DNA of 64,000 nt from Pseudophaeobacter arcticus DSM 23566 (GTDB lineage: Bacteria > Pseudomonadota > Alphaproteobacteria > Rhodobacterales > Rhodobacteraceae). The stretch lies in contig NZ_KI421507.1 of assembly GCF_000473205.1 (NCBI RefSeq), positions 2,657,302 to 2,721,301 on the forward strand, read 5' to 3'. The notes beneath the pieces are model-generated. The model did not search any database and had not been told where the DNA came from. It was given only the letters and a program-made list of their open reading frames with translations. The translations under genes and the position numbers were made by a program. Positions 8,009-17,310 of this stretch are shown here, piece after piece. How positions within the stretch are numbered: position 1 is the first letter of the stretch; each line of letters opens with the position of its first letter.

Positions 8009-8781
8009 ACAGCCTCAAATCCCTGATGCAACCCCATCGTATCGTGCTGATGGCGCTCTTTGCCGGGTTGCTCATGTGGAGTGCGCTGACGATGCGCTGG
8101 GACTGGATCCCAAAATACGCCCCCCTGGCCCTGCAAGGGTTGTGGACCACCCTTTGGATTCTGCTGGTCACCACGGTCCTGGGGTTCTTGCTCGCCATCC
8201 CGCTGGGGCTCGCGCAGGCGATTGGGCCCTGGTATCTCTCCCTGCCCGCGCGGGTCTTTTGCACGGTCATTCGCGGCACTCCGCTCTTGTTGCAGATCTG
8301 GCTGCTTTATTATGGGCTTGGCTCGCTGTTTCCGCAGTTTCCCTGGATCCGCTCCAGCGAGCTGTGGCCCTATCTGCGTCAGGCCTGGCCCTATGCGGTG
8401 CTGGCGCTCACCCTGTCCTATGCAGGCTATGAGGGCGAAGTGATGCGTGGCGCCTTTTCTGGCGTGGCCAAGGGCCAGCTGGAGGCCGCCAAGAGCTTTG
8501 GCATGCCCCGCTTTACCATGTTCCGCCGTATCTGGCTGCCCCAGGCGATCCGCAATGTCCTGCCAACCCTGGGGGGCGAAACCATCCTGCAGCTGAAAGC
8601 CACCCCGCTGGTGGCCACCATCACCGTGGTCGAGATCTACGCCGTCTCCTCCAGAGTGCGCTCTGATACCTTTATTGTCTACGAGCCGCTGCTGCTGCTT
8701 GCCTTGGTCTATATGATCATTGCCGGGCTGATCGGGCTGGCCTTCAAGCGATTTGAAAACCAGATCCCCTCTGGCCGCTAA
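8005..8781 (+). CDS. Polar amino-acid ABC transporter permease (OccM/HisM-type)
   Basis: A 258-residue second permease. The EAA loop reads EAAKSFGMPRFTMFRRIWLP, and TFIVYEPLLLLALVYMIIAG forms a late membrane segment. Start 8005 is fixed by an AAGGAGGG Shine-Dalgarno and an ATGA overlap with the upstream permease. It pairs with the 7256 gene as a heterodimer, completing the importer. A strong bidirectional terminator follows at 8867. Confidence 0.93.
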   Translation: MNSLKSLMQPHRIVLMALFAGLLMWSALTMRWDWIPKYAPLALQGLWTTLWILLVTTVLGFLLAIPLGLAQAIGPWYLSLPARVFCTVIRGTPLLLQIWLLYYGLGSLFPQFPWIRSSELWPYLRQAWPYAVLALTLSYAGYEGEVMRGAFSGVAKGQLEAAKSFGMPRFTMFRRIWLPQAIRNVLPTLGGETILQLKATPLVATITVVEIYAVSSRVRSDTFIVYEPLLLLALVYMIIAGLIGLAFKRFENQIPSGR

Positions 8782-8866
8782 TACATCTGACAGCGGAGCC
8801 TAAACTGCTACCTGGATAGGCCAGTAGATCTGCAACCAGCCCCCGGCACAACAGGTCCTTAATAAA

Positions 8867-8899
8867 AAAGGCCCCGGTGACATCATCACCGGGGCCTTT
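8867..8899. terminator. Bidirectional terminator between the ABC operon and the GcvT-fusion enzyme
   Basis: AAAGGCCCCGGTGA and TCACCGGGGCCTTT form a perfect 14-bp stem with a 5-base loop. T-rich runs lie on both sides when each strand is read outwards, which suits two convergent units. Confidence 0.9.
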
Positions 8900-8953
8900 C
8901 TTTTCTCGCAAAGCCTAACCCTGCGGTTTTAGCTTTGCGTTTCCTGCTGCGCC

Positions 8954-11455
8954 TTAGCCGTTTTGACGGATGGTGGCGTTTGTCGGATCATAGGGGCTGT
9001 CGCATGTCACAACCGCATCCCAGAGTTTATCCTGCAGTTTCACTTTCAGTTTGGTACCCTCGACCGCCAGCTCTGGCGGCACATAGCCCATGCCAATCGA
9101 CTTTTCAAAAGCCACCGAATAGCCGCCCGAGGTCAGGCGCCCGACGCGGGTTGCACCATCTTCGGTATAGAGCGCCTCGCGGCCCCATGGATCGGCATCG
9201 TCAGGCCCGTCAATCAGCAGGGTGCAGCATTTAACCCGCACGCCCTTTTCAATCATCGCCTCTTTACCGTGGAAGTCTTTTTCCAGGTCGATAAAGCGGG
9301 GCAGATCGGCCTCGGCCGGGGTGGCGTCGCGGCCCAGCTCGGTGCCAAAGGCGCGATAGCTTTTCTCCATCCGCAGCCAGTTTTGTGCCCGGGCGCCAAC
9401 CAGCTTCATGCCGTGTTTCTCGCCAGCTTTTTCCAGCAGATCGAACAGGTAGTTCTGCATCTCGATCGGGTGGTGCAGCTCCCAGCCCAGCTCACCGGTG
9501 TAGGCCACACGGATCGCATTGACGGGGCACATGCCCAGTTCGATCTGACGCGCCGACAGCCAGGGGAAGCGCTTGTTGCTGAGTGCGGTTTCCGGATCGG
9601 CGTCAACGATGATCTCTTTCAGGATATCGCGCGACTTGGGTCCGGCGATGGCAAAGACGCCCCACTGGGTGGTGACATCCTGGATCTCGATATAGCCGAA
9701 CTCCTCCATCTTGTCCTCGGCCGCCTTGCGCAGGAAGTCGGCGTCATATTCGCTCCAGGCCCCGGCGGAGACCAGATAGTAGTTGTTCTCGCCGTTGCGC
9801 ACGATGGTGTATTCGGTGCGGGTGGTGCCCGCCGAGGTCAGCGCGTAGGTCAGGTTGATACGACCAACCTTGGGCAGTTTGTTGCAGGTGAACCAGTCGA
9901 GGAACTGGGTGGCACCGGGGCCCTTGACCACATGTTTGGTAAAGGCGGTTGCATCCACCAGGCCAGCAGTTTCGCGGATCGCCTTGGCTTCGTCCACGGC
10001 ATACTGCCACCAGCCCCCACGGCGGAAGCTGCGGGCCTCTTCGTCGTTGAAACCTACTGGCGCGTAGTAGTTGGGACGTTCCCAGCCATTGACCCAGCCA
10101 AACTGTGCACCGCGCTCTTTTTGGCGATCATAGGCTGGCGAGCAGCGCAGGCCGCGCGCGGCGGGGCGCTCTTCGTCCGGGTGGTGCAGGATGTAGACGT
10201 GCTCGTAGCATTCTTCGTTCTTGCGGGCGGCAAATTCGGTGGTCAGCCAGTTGGAGGAATACCGTTTGGGATCCAGCGATGCCATGTCGATTTCGGCTTC
10301 GCCATCCACCATCATCTGCGCCAGGTAGTAGCCGGTGCCGCCTGCGGCGGTGATGCCAAAGGAGAAACCTTCTGCCAGCCACATGTTGCGCAGACCAGGT
10401 GCCGGGCCAACCAGCGGGTTGCCATCAGGCGTGTAGCAGATCGGGCCGTTGAAGTCGTCCTTCAGGCCAGAGTCGGCGCAGGAGGGAACGCGCTCTGCCA
10501 TCGCCATGTACTGATCCGCAATCCGGTCCAGATCCAGCGGGAACAGGTCGGCGCGGAAGCTGTCGGGCACGCCATGTTCAAACCGTGCGGGCGCGCCGTG
10601 CTCGTAGATGCCGAGGATCCAGCCGCCGCGCTCTTCGCGGGCGTAGGATTCATTGTCGGCGTCGCGGATGACGGGGTGCTCGGGGTTGCCGGCTTCGCGC
10701 CATTTGACCAGCTCGGGGTCCTTGTCCATGACGATAAAGGTGTGCTCGACCGGGATCGCAGGCATTTTGATGCCCAGCAACTTGGCGGTGCGCTGCGCGT
10801 GGTTGCCCGACGCGGTCACGACGTGCTCGGCGGTGATCACCACTTGCTCGTCGGAGGGGACCAGGTTGCCGCCCTTTTCCACCATCTTGGTGCAGGTGAC
10901 TTCCCAATGGGTACCGGTCCAGTGGAAGGCATCGGCTTGCAGTTTGCGCACGATATCGACGCCGCGCTGACGGGCACCCTTGGCCATCGCCTGGGTCACA
11001 TCTGCGGGGTTAATATAGCCGTCTTCGGTGTGATAGATCGCGCCTTTCAGGTCGCCGGTCTCAATCAGCGGCCAGCGCTCCTTGATCTGCTCAGGGGTGA
11101 GCCACTCATAATCAACATCGCAGGTTTCCGCAGTCGAAGCGTAAAGCTTGTACTCATCCATACGCTCGTCGGTCTGCGCCATGCGCAGGTTGCCAACAAC
11201 GGCAAAACCGGCGTTCAGGCCTGTCTCTTCCTCAAGCTGTTTGTAAAAATCAACCGAGTATTTGTGGATATGGGTGGTCGCATAGGACATGTTGAACAGC
11301 GGCAAAAGCCCCGCCGCATGCCATGTGGACCCCGAGGTCAACTCATCACGCTCGATCAGCATGACGTCGTCCCAGCCGGCTTTGGCGAGGTGATAGGCAA
11401 TTGAGGTTCCAACGGCGCCGCCGCCGACAACCAATGCTTTGACTTGGGTTTTCAT
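8954..11455 (-). CDS. FAD oxidoreductase/GcvT fusion, dimethylglycine or sarcosine dehydrogenase-like
   Basis: An 833-residue enzyme in two parts. The N-terminal DAO-type FAD domain has GGGAVGTSIAYHL (about 11-23) and GSTWHAAGLLPL; His46 sits where the DMGDH/sarcosine dehydrogenase family binds FAD covalently. The C-terminal half is an aminomethyltransferase (GcvT) folate domain (GELGWELHHPIEMQNYLF). Such enzymes oxidatively demethylate N-methyl amines and pass the one-carbon unit to tetrahydrofolate. The start at 11455 has GGAG upstream and the family N-terminus. The substrate is not settled; dimethylglycine, sarcosine or a related methylamine is likely. Confidence 0.88.
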   Translation of the reverse strand: MKTQVKALVVGGGAVGTSIAYHLAKAGWDDVMLIERDELTSGSTWHAAGLLPLFNMSYATTHIHKYSVDFYKQLEEETGLNAGFAVVGNLRMAQTDERMDEYKLYASTAETCDVDYEWLTPEQIKERWPLIETGDLKGAIYHTEDGYINPADVTQAMAKGARQRGVDIVRKLQADAFHWTGTHWEVTCTKMVEKGGNLVPSDEQVVITAEHVVTASGNHAQRTAKLLGIKMPAIPVEHTFIVMDKDPELVKWREAGNPEHPVIRDADNESYAREERGGWILGIYEHGAPARFEHGVPDSFRADLFPLDLDRIADQYMAMAERVPSCADSGLKDDFNGPICYTPDGNPLVGPAPGLRNMWLAEGFSFGITAAGGTGYYLAQMMVDGEAEIDMASLDPKRYSSNWLTTEFAARKNEECYEHVYILHHPDEERPAARGLRCSPAYDRQKERGAQFGWVNGWERPNYYAPVGFNDEEARSFRRGGWWQYAVDEAKAIRETAGLVDATAFTKHVVKGPGATQFLDWFTCNKLPKVGRINLTYALTSAGTTRTEYTIVRNGENNYYLVSAGAWSEYDADFLRKAAEDKMEEFGYIEIQDVTTQWGVFAIAGPKSRDILKEIIVDADPETALSNKRFPWLSARQIELGMCPVNAIRVAYTGELGWELHHPIEMQNYLFDLLEKAGEKHGMKLVGARAQNWLRMEKSYRAFGTELGRDATPAEADLPRFIDLEKDFHGKEAMIEKGVRVKCCTLLIDGPDDADPWGREALYTEDGATRVGRLTSGGYSVAFEKSIGMGYVPPELAVEGTKLKVKLQDKLWDAVVTCDSPYDPTNATIRQNG

Positions 11456-11616
11456 GAGGCCGTTCTCCGGAACAAGTGACTCGGTTTCTGCATTGGTTAT
11501 GCCCAAAGCCCGTGAAACCGGTCTAAATCCATCCGACGCAAATATAGTCAAAACCGACCTTTTGGCGCCAACCGTCCCCGGTTCCGAGCAATAGTCCCTG
11601 CCTAGCCCATGTCCGC

Positions 11617-11646
11617 TGTCATGCCGGGTCCTGGCCCGGTGATCCA
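11617..11646. repeat. REP-like palindrome
   Basis: CCGGG-TCCTGG-CCCGG is flanked by GTCAT on the left and ATCCA on the right. That architecture resembles small palindromic repeats scattered through alphaproteobacterial genomes. It lies just after the stop of the 11649 gene and lacks a T-tract. Confidence 0.45.
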
Positions 11647-11648
11647 GA

Positions 11649-12008
11649 CTACTGACAGTTCAAGGCGGTCCCGCGGCGAATACAGACACTGGCAGGCACC
11701 TGCTCCTGCGCCGCAACATCCGCTTCTGCCACATCATCACCACCAGAAAGGCGCGCGCCGATTGCAGAGCCAAGGCCAGTTTCAAAGCCAAGGCCTGTGG
11801 CCTTTTGCCAAAGCCCATCTCGCTGGCCTTCCGTTGCAATGCGATCAGCCGGCTCGGTCTTATAGCGCTTTTGCACGATGGCCGCATAATCTTTCATGCT
11901 CAGCTCACCCGGCCCCAGCCCGGCTTTCTGGCTTTGCATATTGTAGTCTACTGCAACAACCGCCTGGGTGCTAAATACAAGTATCCCCAAGGTTTTTCGT
12001 AAACTCAT
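11649..12008 (-). CDS. Small exported hypothetical protein
   Basis: A 119-residue protein I do not recognise. A likely signal peptide (MSLRKTLGILVFSTQAVVA) is followed by a low-complexity mature part with YAAIVQKRYKTEPADRI, then a C-terminal stretch containing CIRRGTALNC, whose two cysteines might form a disulfide. GGAG lies eight bases before the ATG at 12008, which supports a real gene. It sits between the GcvT-fusion enzyme and the GlcD-like oxidase, all on the minus strand. Confidence 0.6.
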   Translation of the reverse strand: MSLRKTLGILVFSTQAVVAVDYNMQSQKAGLGPGELSMKDYAAIVQKRYKTEPADRIATEGQRDGLWQKATGLGFETGLGSAIGARLSGGDDVAEADVAAQEQVPASVCIRRGTALNCQ

Positions 12009-12078
12009 CTACTCACTCCCGAACCAAAACCGGACTCTCAGGGCGAGAATACAGGGGAAGTTGGGGCAAATTATGACA

Positions 12079-12128
12079 TTCCCATGCCATGCCCCCCGCA
12101 AGCAGGGCATGGGAGCATGGCATGGGAA
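12079..12128. repeat. 50-bp inverted repeat after the GlcD-like gene
   Basis: TTCCCATGCCATGC (12079-12092) and GCATGGCATGGGAA (12115-12128) are perfect 14-bp arms. The spacer can fold further. It begins 12 bases beyond the stop codon of the GlcD-like gene and has no T-tract, so it may be a protective 3' hairpin rather than a terminator. Confidence 0.75.
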
Positions 12129-12139
12129 GGATCTTATCC

Positions 12140-13549
12140 TCAGCCCTTATCGGCGAGGATTTTACCAGGATTGAGGATATCGTCCGGATCCAGCGCGGCC
12201 TTGATCGCCGCCATATAGCGGGTTGCGGCCCCCAGTTCTTTTTGCAGATAGGGGCGTTTGCCCTGACCTATCCCGTGTTCGCCGGTGCAGGTCCCATCCA
12301 GCGAGATCGCCAGGTCATTCAGCCAGCTGATAAATTCGTCAGCCTTCTGGCGCTCCTCTGCACTTTCCATGTCCACCAAGACCAAGGAGTGGAAATTGCC
12401 ATCGCCCACATGGCCAACGATAGGGGCAACTAGCCCCAGATCTTCGGCCTTTTGCTGGGTGGCACCGACACATTCGGCCAGTTTTGAAATCGGCACACAG
12501 ACATCGGTGGAAATTCCCTTGGCACCGGGGCGGATCTGCATGCAGGCCCAATACATGTCATGGCGCGCCTGCCACAGCTTGTTGCGCTCCTCTGCCGAGG
12601 ACGTGGCCTCGATATCAAAACCGCCAAACTCATCCGCAATGGCTGCAAAAGTCTCGCTCTGTTCCACCACAGAGGCATCCGAGCCGTGGAATTCCAGCAG
12701 CAGCAGCGGTGTTTCCGGCAGCGAGAGCTTGGAATAGCTGTTGGCAGCCGCAACGCTCATCTCGTCGAGCAGTTCCATACGAGCAATGGGAATGCCGTAT
12801 TGAATGGTCATCATCACGGCGCGACAGGCGTCATCCACGGTGCGGAACGAACAGCGCGCCGAGCGGATCGCCTCGGGGATGCCCTGCAGGCGCAGGGTGA
12901 TTTCGGTCATCAGGCCCAGCGTCCCTTCGGAACCGACCATCAGCCGCGTCAAGTCATAGCCCGCCGAAGACTTCTTGGCCCGTTGCGCGGTGCGGATCAC
13001 CTCGCCATCCGCCATCACCACTTCCAGGGCCAGAACATTATCCTTCATGGTGCCATAACGCACCGCATTGGTGCCCGAGGCCCGGGTCGCGGCCATGCCA
13101 CCAAGCGAGGCATTGGCACCGGGGTCAATCGGGAAGAACAACCCCTGGTCGCGCAGAAAAGTATTGAGCTGTTCACGGGTGACACCGGGCTGCACCACCA
13201 CATCCAGATCCTCGGCATGGACCGCCAGAATCTGATCCATCCGCATCATGTCGACACAGATCCCACCGGCGGGCGCGTTGACATGCCCTTCCAGCGAGGT
13301 GCCAGTGCCAAAAGGAATGACCGGCACGCCATATTTGGCGCAGGTTTTGACTATGGCGGCGACCTCGGCGGTGGAGGTTGGAAAGACCACCGCATCAGGG
13401 GCCTGATTGGTGATCCAGGTGGTCGTATGGCCATGCTGCTCGCGGATCGCCTGACCGGTCTGCAGCTGCTTTCCGAACTGCTGTTTCAAGACGCTGATGG
13501 CAGCCTCGATGCCGGCTTCATTACGTGGCAATGCTGTTGCTTGCACCAT
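12140..13549 (-). CDS. FAD-binding oxidase, D-lactate dehydrogenase/GlcD-like
   Basis: A 469-residue member of the FAD_binding_4 (VAO/PCMH) family. The N-terminal PCMH FAD fold has VVFPTSTAEVAAIVKTCA, PFGTGTSLEGH and DPGANASLGGMAATRASG. The C-terminal FAD-linked oxidase domain ends in GTCTGEHGIGQGKRPYL, a family signature. Likely substrates are D-lactate or another D-2-hydroxyacid, with electrons passed to cytochrome c or quinone. The start at 13549 has AGAGGA seven bases upstream. No GlcE/GlcF partner is adjacent, which favours a single-subunit D-lactate dehydrogenase type. Confidence 0.85.
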   Translation of the reverse strand: MVQATALPRNEAGIEAAISVLKQQFGKQLQTGQAIREQHGHTTTWITNQAPDAVVFPTSTAEVAAIVKTCAKYGVPVIPFGTGTSLEGHVNAPAGGICVDMMRMDQILAVHAEDLDVVVQPGVTREQLNTFLRDQGLFFPIDPGANASLGGMAATRASGTNAVRYGTMKDNVLALEVVMADGEVIRTAQRAKKSSAGYDLTRLMVGSEGTLGLMTEITLRLQGIPEAIRSARCSFRTVDDACRAVMMTIQYGIPIARMELLDEMSVAAANSYSKLSLPETPLLLLEFHGSDASVVEQSETFAAIADEFGGFDIEATSSAEERNKLWQARHDMYWACMQIRPGAKGISTDVCVPISKLAECVGATQQKAEDLGLVAPIVGHVGDGNFHSLVLVDMESAEERQKADEFISWLNDLAISLDGTCTGEHGIGQGKRPYLQKELGAATRYMAAIKAALDPDDILNPGKILADKG

Positions 13550-13640
13550 GGTGTGATCCTCTTCCTTTCCCCGGCGGTATGATGTCGCCGCTGTCCTCGC
13601 CCTCGTGTTGTCATGACAACACGTGCGCCTCTTATGATGT

Positions 13641-13678
13641 AAAAAAGGGGTGCAGACAAGACATTGCCGCACCCCTTA
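13641..13678 (-). terminator. Rho-independent terminator of the gamma-glutamyltransferase gene
   Basis: On the minus strand AAGGGGTGC and GCACCCCTT form a 9-bp stem with a 15-base loop, followed by a run of T. It lies about 45 bases after the ggt stop. Confidence 0.85.
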
Positions 13679-13721
13679 TTCTCTGCATGCTGGCCCAGCC
13701 CTTGGGCCAGGTTACATCCCG

Positions 13722-15527
13722 CTATTGCCCCAGCGCAATGCCCTCGCGGCGCGGGTCGGCGCCGCCTTTCAGGGTTTCACCAATTTCAATGGCATGCAGG
13801 CCCGAGTTCAGATCGCGGATATTGACCTTATAACCCATCTCGGTCAGGCGCGGCTCCAGATCCGCTGCGCCAGTGTCTGCCTCCAGATCATAGGTGCCAA
13901 ACCGGTTCACCGCATGCGGCAGGCTCAGCGCCTGCTGCACATCCATGCCCCAATCAGCCCAGGCCACGATGGCCGTTGCCACATAGCCGATAATGCGGCT
14001 GCCACCGGGAGAGCCAATCGCCAGAACAGGCGTGCCCTCTTTCATCACAATGGTCGGCGCCATAGAAGACCGTGGCCGTTTGCCCGGCTCCAACCGATTG
14101 GCGATGGGAACCCCGTCGCGATGGCTGCGAAAGGAGAAATCGGTCAGTTCGTTGTTGAGCAGGAAACCATTGCTCATCAAGCGGGAGCCAAAGCCATTTT
14201 CAATGGTCGTGGTCATCGACAGCACATTGCCATATTGATCGACAATCACCAGATGCGAGGTCGAAGGGAACTCGATCGAGGCATCATCAGCCCAAAGCGG
14301 TGCCAATCCGGCATGATCAAACTCTGGCTTGCCCGGGGCCACTTCGGCCAGGGCCGTATCGCTTGCCAGCAGCGCCGCCCGGCTGGCCAGATAATCAGGG
14401 TCGACCAGACCCTTGGCCGGAACCGGCACATAATCGCTATCCGCCATGTAGCGTCCACGATCCGCAAAGGCGAGCCGTGATGCATCGCCGATCAACCGCC
14501 AGGATTGTGGATTTTCAGCCCCCAGTGCCGCCAGATCATAGCCGCCCAACATGCCCAGGATTTGCCCCACGGTCAGCGCCCCCGAAGACGGCGGCCCCAT
14601 GCCGCAGACCTCAAAGACGCGGTAGCTGGCGCAGCTCGCAGGGCGCTCTTTCACCTGATACAGCGCCAGATCCAGTGCCGAGAGAACACCAGGATTGCCC
14701 TCGGCCTCCTGCACTGTGCGCACAATATCGGCTGCAACAGGCCCGGTATAAAACCCCTGGGCACCTTCAGCCGCAAGGCGGCGCAGCACATCAGCATAGG
14801 CGGTATTGGTCAGGATGTCCCCTGCGGCCAGCGGCGTGCCCCCCGGCAGGAAATAGTCAGCCGTGGCAGGGAAACGCCCCAGCCGGTCCGCATCGCGCGC
14901 GATCGACCCGGCCATACGGGGCGAGACCTCAAAGCCCTCTTCGGCCAAAGAAATGCCTGCCGCAAACAGCGAGGCCCAATTGGCCTGCCCCCATTTGCGA
15001 TGCGCCGCCTCCAGCAAGGCCGGGGTGCCGGGGGTGCCAACGGATCGCCCGCCAACAACAGCGTCAAAAAACTTTAGCGGCTCGCCCGCTTCATCCTGGA
15101 AAAGCTGTGGCGTTGCCGCCAAAGGCGCTGTTTCGCGCGCATCCAGCGTGGTGATTGCGCCCGACTCGGCGTCATACCAGACCAGAAAGGAACCGCCCCC
15201 CAGCCCCGAAGACTGCGGCTCGACCAGTCCTAAAACGGTCTGTACCGCTACCATGGCATCTGCGGCGGTGCCGCCCTGACGCAAGATAGCAGCGCCCGCT
15301 TCAACCGCATGTGGATTGGCCGCTGCGATCATCCAGTTTTGTGCCTCAACCGGCGCGCCGGCCGCCTTGGTGGCAAGCGAGGCGGCAACCGCTTCTGAAA
15401 TGGCCGCGACCGGGCCAGCACTGGCCCCTTCAGGAGCAACCGCATCCGCCGCCTCCTGCGCAACAGCGCCGACGGAAAACAGGGTTAGGCCCGACAAGGT
15501 AAGGCAAGTCAGTAGAACAGATTTCAT
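13722..15527 (-). CDS. ggt: Gamma-glutamyltransferase
   Basis: A 601-residue N-terminal-nucleophile hydrolase with a signal peptide (MKSVLLTCLTLSGLTLFSVGAVAQ), so probably periplasmic. The autoprocessing motif Thr423-Ser-His (PSTSHLVIVDQYGNVLSMTT) marks where the proenzyme would be cut into large and small subunits, with Thr423 as the new N-terminal nucleophile. The large subunit carries GLGGGSFLVW and LDARETAP. GGT cleaves or transfers gamma-glutamyl groups, for example from glutathione. An Ala/Glu-rich stretch at residues 24-60 precedes the catalytic part. Confidence 0.92.
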   Translation of the reverse strand: MKSVLLTCLTLSGLTLFSVGAVAQEAADAVAPEGASAGPVAAISEAVAASLATKAAGAPVEAQNWMIAAANPHAVEAGAAILRQGGTAADAMVAVQTVLGLVEPQSSGLGGGSFLVWYDAESGAITTLDARETAPLAATPQLFQDEAGEPLKFFDAVVGGRSVGTPGTPALLEAAHRKWGQANWASLFAAGISLAEEGFEVSPRMAGSIARDADRLGRFPATADYFLPGGTPLAAGDILTNTAYADVLRRLAAEGAQGFYTGPVAADIVRTVQEAEGNPGVLSALDLALYQVKERPASCASYRVFEVCGMGPPSSGALTVGQILGMLGGYDLAALGAENPQSWRLIGDASRLAFADRGRYMADSDYVPVPAKGLVDPDYLASRAALLASDTALAEVAPGKPEFDHAGLAPLWADDASIEFPSTSHLVIVDQYGNVLSMTTTIENGFGSRLMSNGFLLNNELTDFSFRSHRDGVPIANRLEPGKRPRSSMAPTIVMKEGTPVLAIGSPGGSRIIGYVATAIVAWADWGMDVQQALSLPHAVNRFGTYDLEADTGAADLEPRLTEMGYKVNIRDLNSGLHAIEIGETLKGGADPRREGIALGQ

Positions 15528-15562
15528 GGAACGCCCTCACAATCGAAAGATGCAGATGGCCC

Positions 15563-16573
15563 TTACAACATGGCAGGCACAACCTGATCCGGTGGCCGGT
15601 GCCCATCCTCGAAGGTTTTGATATTCAACAGGACTTTTTCACCCATCTCAATCCGGCCTTCCAGGGTTGCAGAACCCATATGCGGCAGAAGTACCACATT
15701 TGGCAACTCGCGCAACCTTGGATTGATACGGGTGCCCTTTTCGTAGACATCCAGACCGGCGCCGGCAATTTCGTCACTGCGCAGCATCCGCGTCAAGGCC
15801 AGTTCGTCGATCACCTCGCCGCGTGAGGTGTTGACCACCACCGCCGAGGGTTTCATCAGCTTCAGCCGCCGGGCGTTCAGCAGATGGAAGGTCGAGGGCG
15901 TCGAGGGGCAATTGACCGAAATCACATCCATGCGCGCCACCATCTGATCCAGGCTTTCCCAATAGGTGGCCTCCAGATCGGCCTCGATTTCGGGGCGCAG
16001 GCGACGGCGGTTGTGATAGTGGATCTGCATGCCAAAGGCGCGGGCCCGGCGCGCCACAGCTTGACCAATCTGACCCATACCCAGAATACCCAGACGCCGC
16101 CCTGCCAGACGCCCCCCAAGCATCGCTGTTGGCGCCCAGCCCTGCCAGTCGCCCTTTTGCATCACGGCAAGCCCTTCGGGGATACGGCGCACCACCGCCA
16201 TGATCAAAGCCATTGCCATATCGGCGGTGTCATCGGTCAATACACCCGGCGTATTGGACACCAGAATGCCGCGCTGACGGGCCGTGGCCACATCAATGTG
16301 ATCGACCCCTGCACCATAGTTTGCAATCAGTTTCAGCTTATCGCCGGCCTGACCCAGAAGGGCGGCATCAATGGTATCCGTGACCGTTGGCACCAGCACA
16401 TCCGCCGCTTTCATCGCGGCGGCCAGTTCCTGGCGGCTCATCGGCGTATCATCGCTGCGCAACTGAACATCAAACAGCTCGCTCAGCCGAGTCTCTACCG
16501 GCTCTGGCAACCGTCGCGTTACGACAACACTCAGACGTTCTCTTGCCACTTTTGCTCTCCCCTGGCTTTTCAT
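15563..16573 (-). CDS. D-isomer 2-hydroxyacid dehydrogenase (glyoxylate/hydroxypyruvate reductase type)
   Basis: A 336-residue NAD(P)-dependent dehydrogenase. The nucleotide-binding motif is LAGRRLGILGMGQIGQAVARRA, the substrate-side loop has NYGAGVDHIDVATARQRGI, the catalytic Arg is in VNTSRGEVID, and the acid/base His is in LPHMGSATLEGR. These fit glyoxylate or hydroxypyruvate reductases. The start at 16573 is preceded by AAGG; upstream residues in the open frame look non-coding. It may be co-transcribed with ggt 35 bases downstream. Confidence 0.9.
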   Translation of the reverse strand: MKSQGRAKVARERLSVVVTRRLPEPVETRLSELFDVQLRSDDTPMSRQELAAAMKAADVLVPTVTDTIDAALLGQAGDKLKLIANYGAGVDHIDVATARQRGILVSNTPGVLTDDTADMAMALIMAVVRRIPEGLAVMQKGDWQGWAPTAMLGGRLAGRRLGILGMGQIGQAVARRARAFGMQIHYHNRRRLRPEIEADLEATYWESLDQMVARMDVISVNCPSTPSTFHLLNARRLKLMKPSAVVVNTSRGEVIDELALTRMLRSDEIAGAGLDVYEKGTRINPRLRELPNVVLLPHMGSATLEGRIEMGEKVLLNIKTFEDGHRPPDQVVPAML

Positions 16574-16740
16574 TTCATCTGCCTTGATGGCATGGTGGCG
16601 CAGGACGGAACCGGGCACAAGAACCGATCCGCCAGAACCGGAACAAGTGACGCAGCTTTTTGCCCTTTCAGGCAGGAAAGCCTCCAGGATTTCGGAACCA
16701 AGATTTAGCAGGCTTAACCACGAGCAGAAGTGAGCAGGCA

Positions 16741-17262
16741 GTGATTAAAACATTTTTGCATCAGCGTGGCCTCGTGGCGGCGCTCTGTCTGGCGTTGGGC
16801 TGTGGCTCATTGACCTCGATGGCTGCGGCCTCTGAACGCGGCCCGGTAACCAATCTGCCGCTGCCGCGCTATGTCTCCATGAAGGCCGCCGAGGGCAATG
16901 TGCGCCGCGGCCCCTCTCTGACCCACCGCATCGACTGGGTGTTCAAACGCCGCGGCATGCCGCTGGAGATCACCGCCGAGTTTGGTCACTGGCGCCGCGT
17001 GCGCGATCAGGATGGCGCCGGAGGCTGGGTCCATTACGCTTTGCTGTCCGGAGCTCGAACGGTGCTGATCCAGGAAGACATGCTGACCCTGCACGCCCAG
17101 GCCAATGAACAGTCAGCGGTCACCGCCGCGCTGGAATACGGGGTGGTGGCACGGCTGGGCAAATGCGTGCCCGCCTGGTGCGAAGTCTCGGTTGGCGGCT
17201 TCAGCGGCTGGGCGCCCAAGGGTAAGTTGTGGGGCGTGATGCCGGAAGAGATCCGCGACTAG
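16741..17262 (+). CDS. Exported SH3-domain protein
   Basis: A 173-residue protein starting at a GTG, with a signal peptide (IKTFLHQRGLVAALCLALG, then SLTSMAAA). Starting upstream at 16660 would bury this signal, so the GTG is preferred although its Shine-Dalgarno is weak. The mature part contains two bacterial SH3 units: residues about 38-100 (NVRRGPSLTHRIDWVFKRRG, then WRRVRDQDGAGGWVHY) and about 105-165 (GVVARLGKCVPAWCEVSVGG). Such proteins usually act in the periplasm at the cell wall. The exact role is unknown. Confidence 0.82.
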   Translation: MIKTFLHQRGLVAALCLALGCGSLTSMAAASERGPVTNLPLPRYVSMKAAEGNVRRGPSLTHRIDWVFKRRGMPLEITAEFGHWRRVRDQDGAGGWVHYALLSGARTVLIQEDMLTLHAQANEQSAVTAALEYGVVARLGKCVPAWCEVSVGGFSGWAPKGKLWGVMPEEIRD

Positions 17263-17310
17263 CTCTGCCCCTGCTCTCCCCTGTCTTCCCCCGTCAGCCC
17301 TGCTGGCAAC

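Noticed and set aside
8963..11404. An 813-codon open frame on the plus strand opposite the FAD/GcvT enzyme.
   Set aside because: The minus-strand protein has clear FAD and GcvT motifs. The antisense frame is open because of GC-rich codon bias and shows no family motifs.
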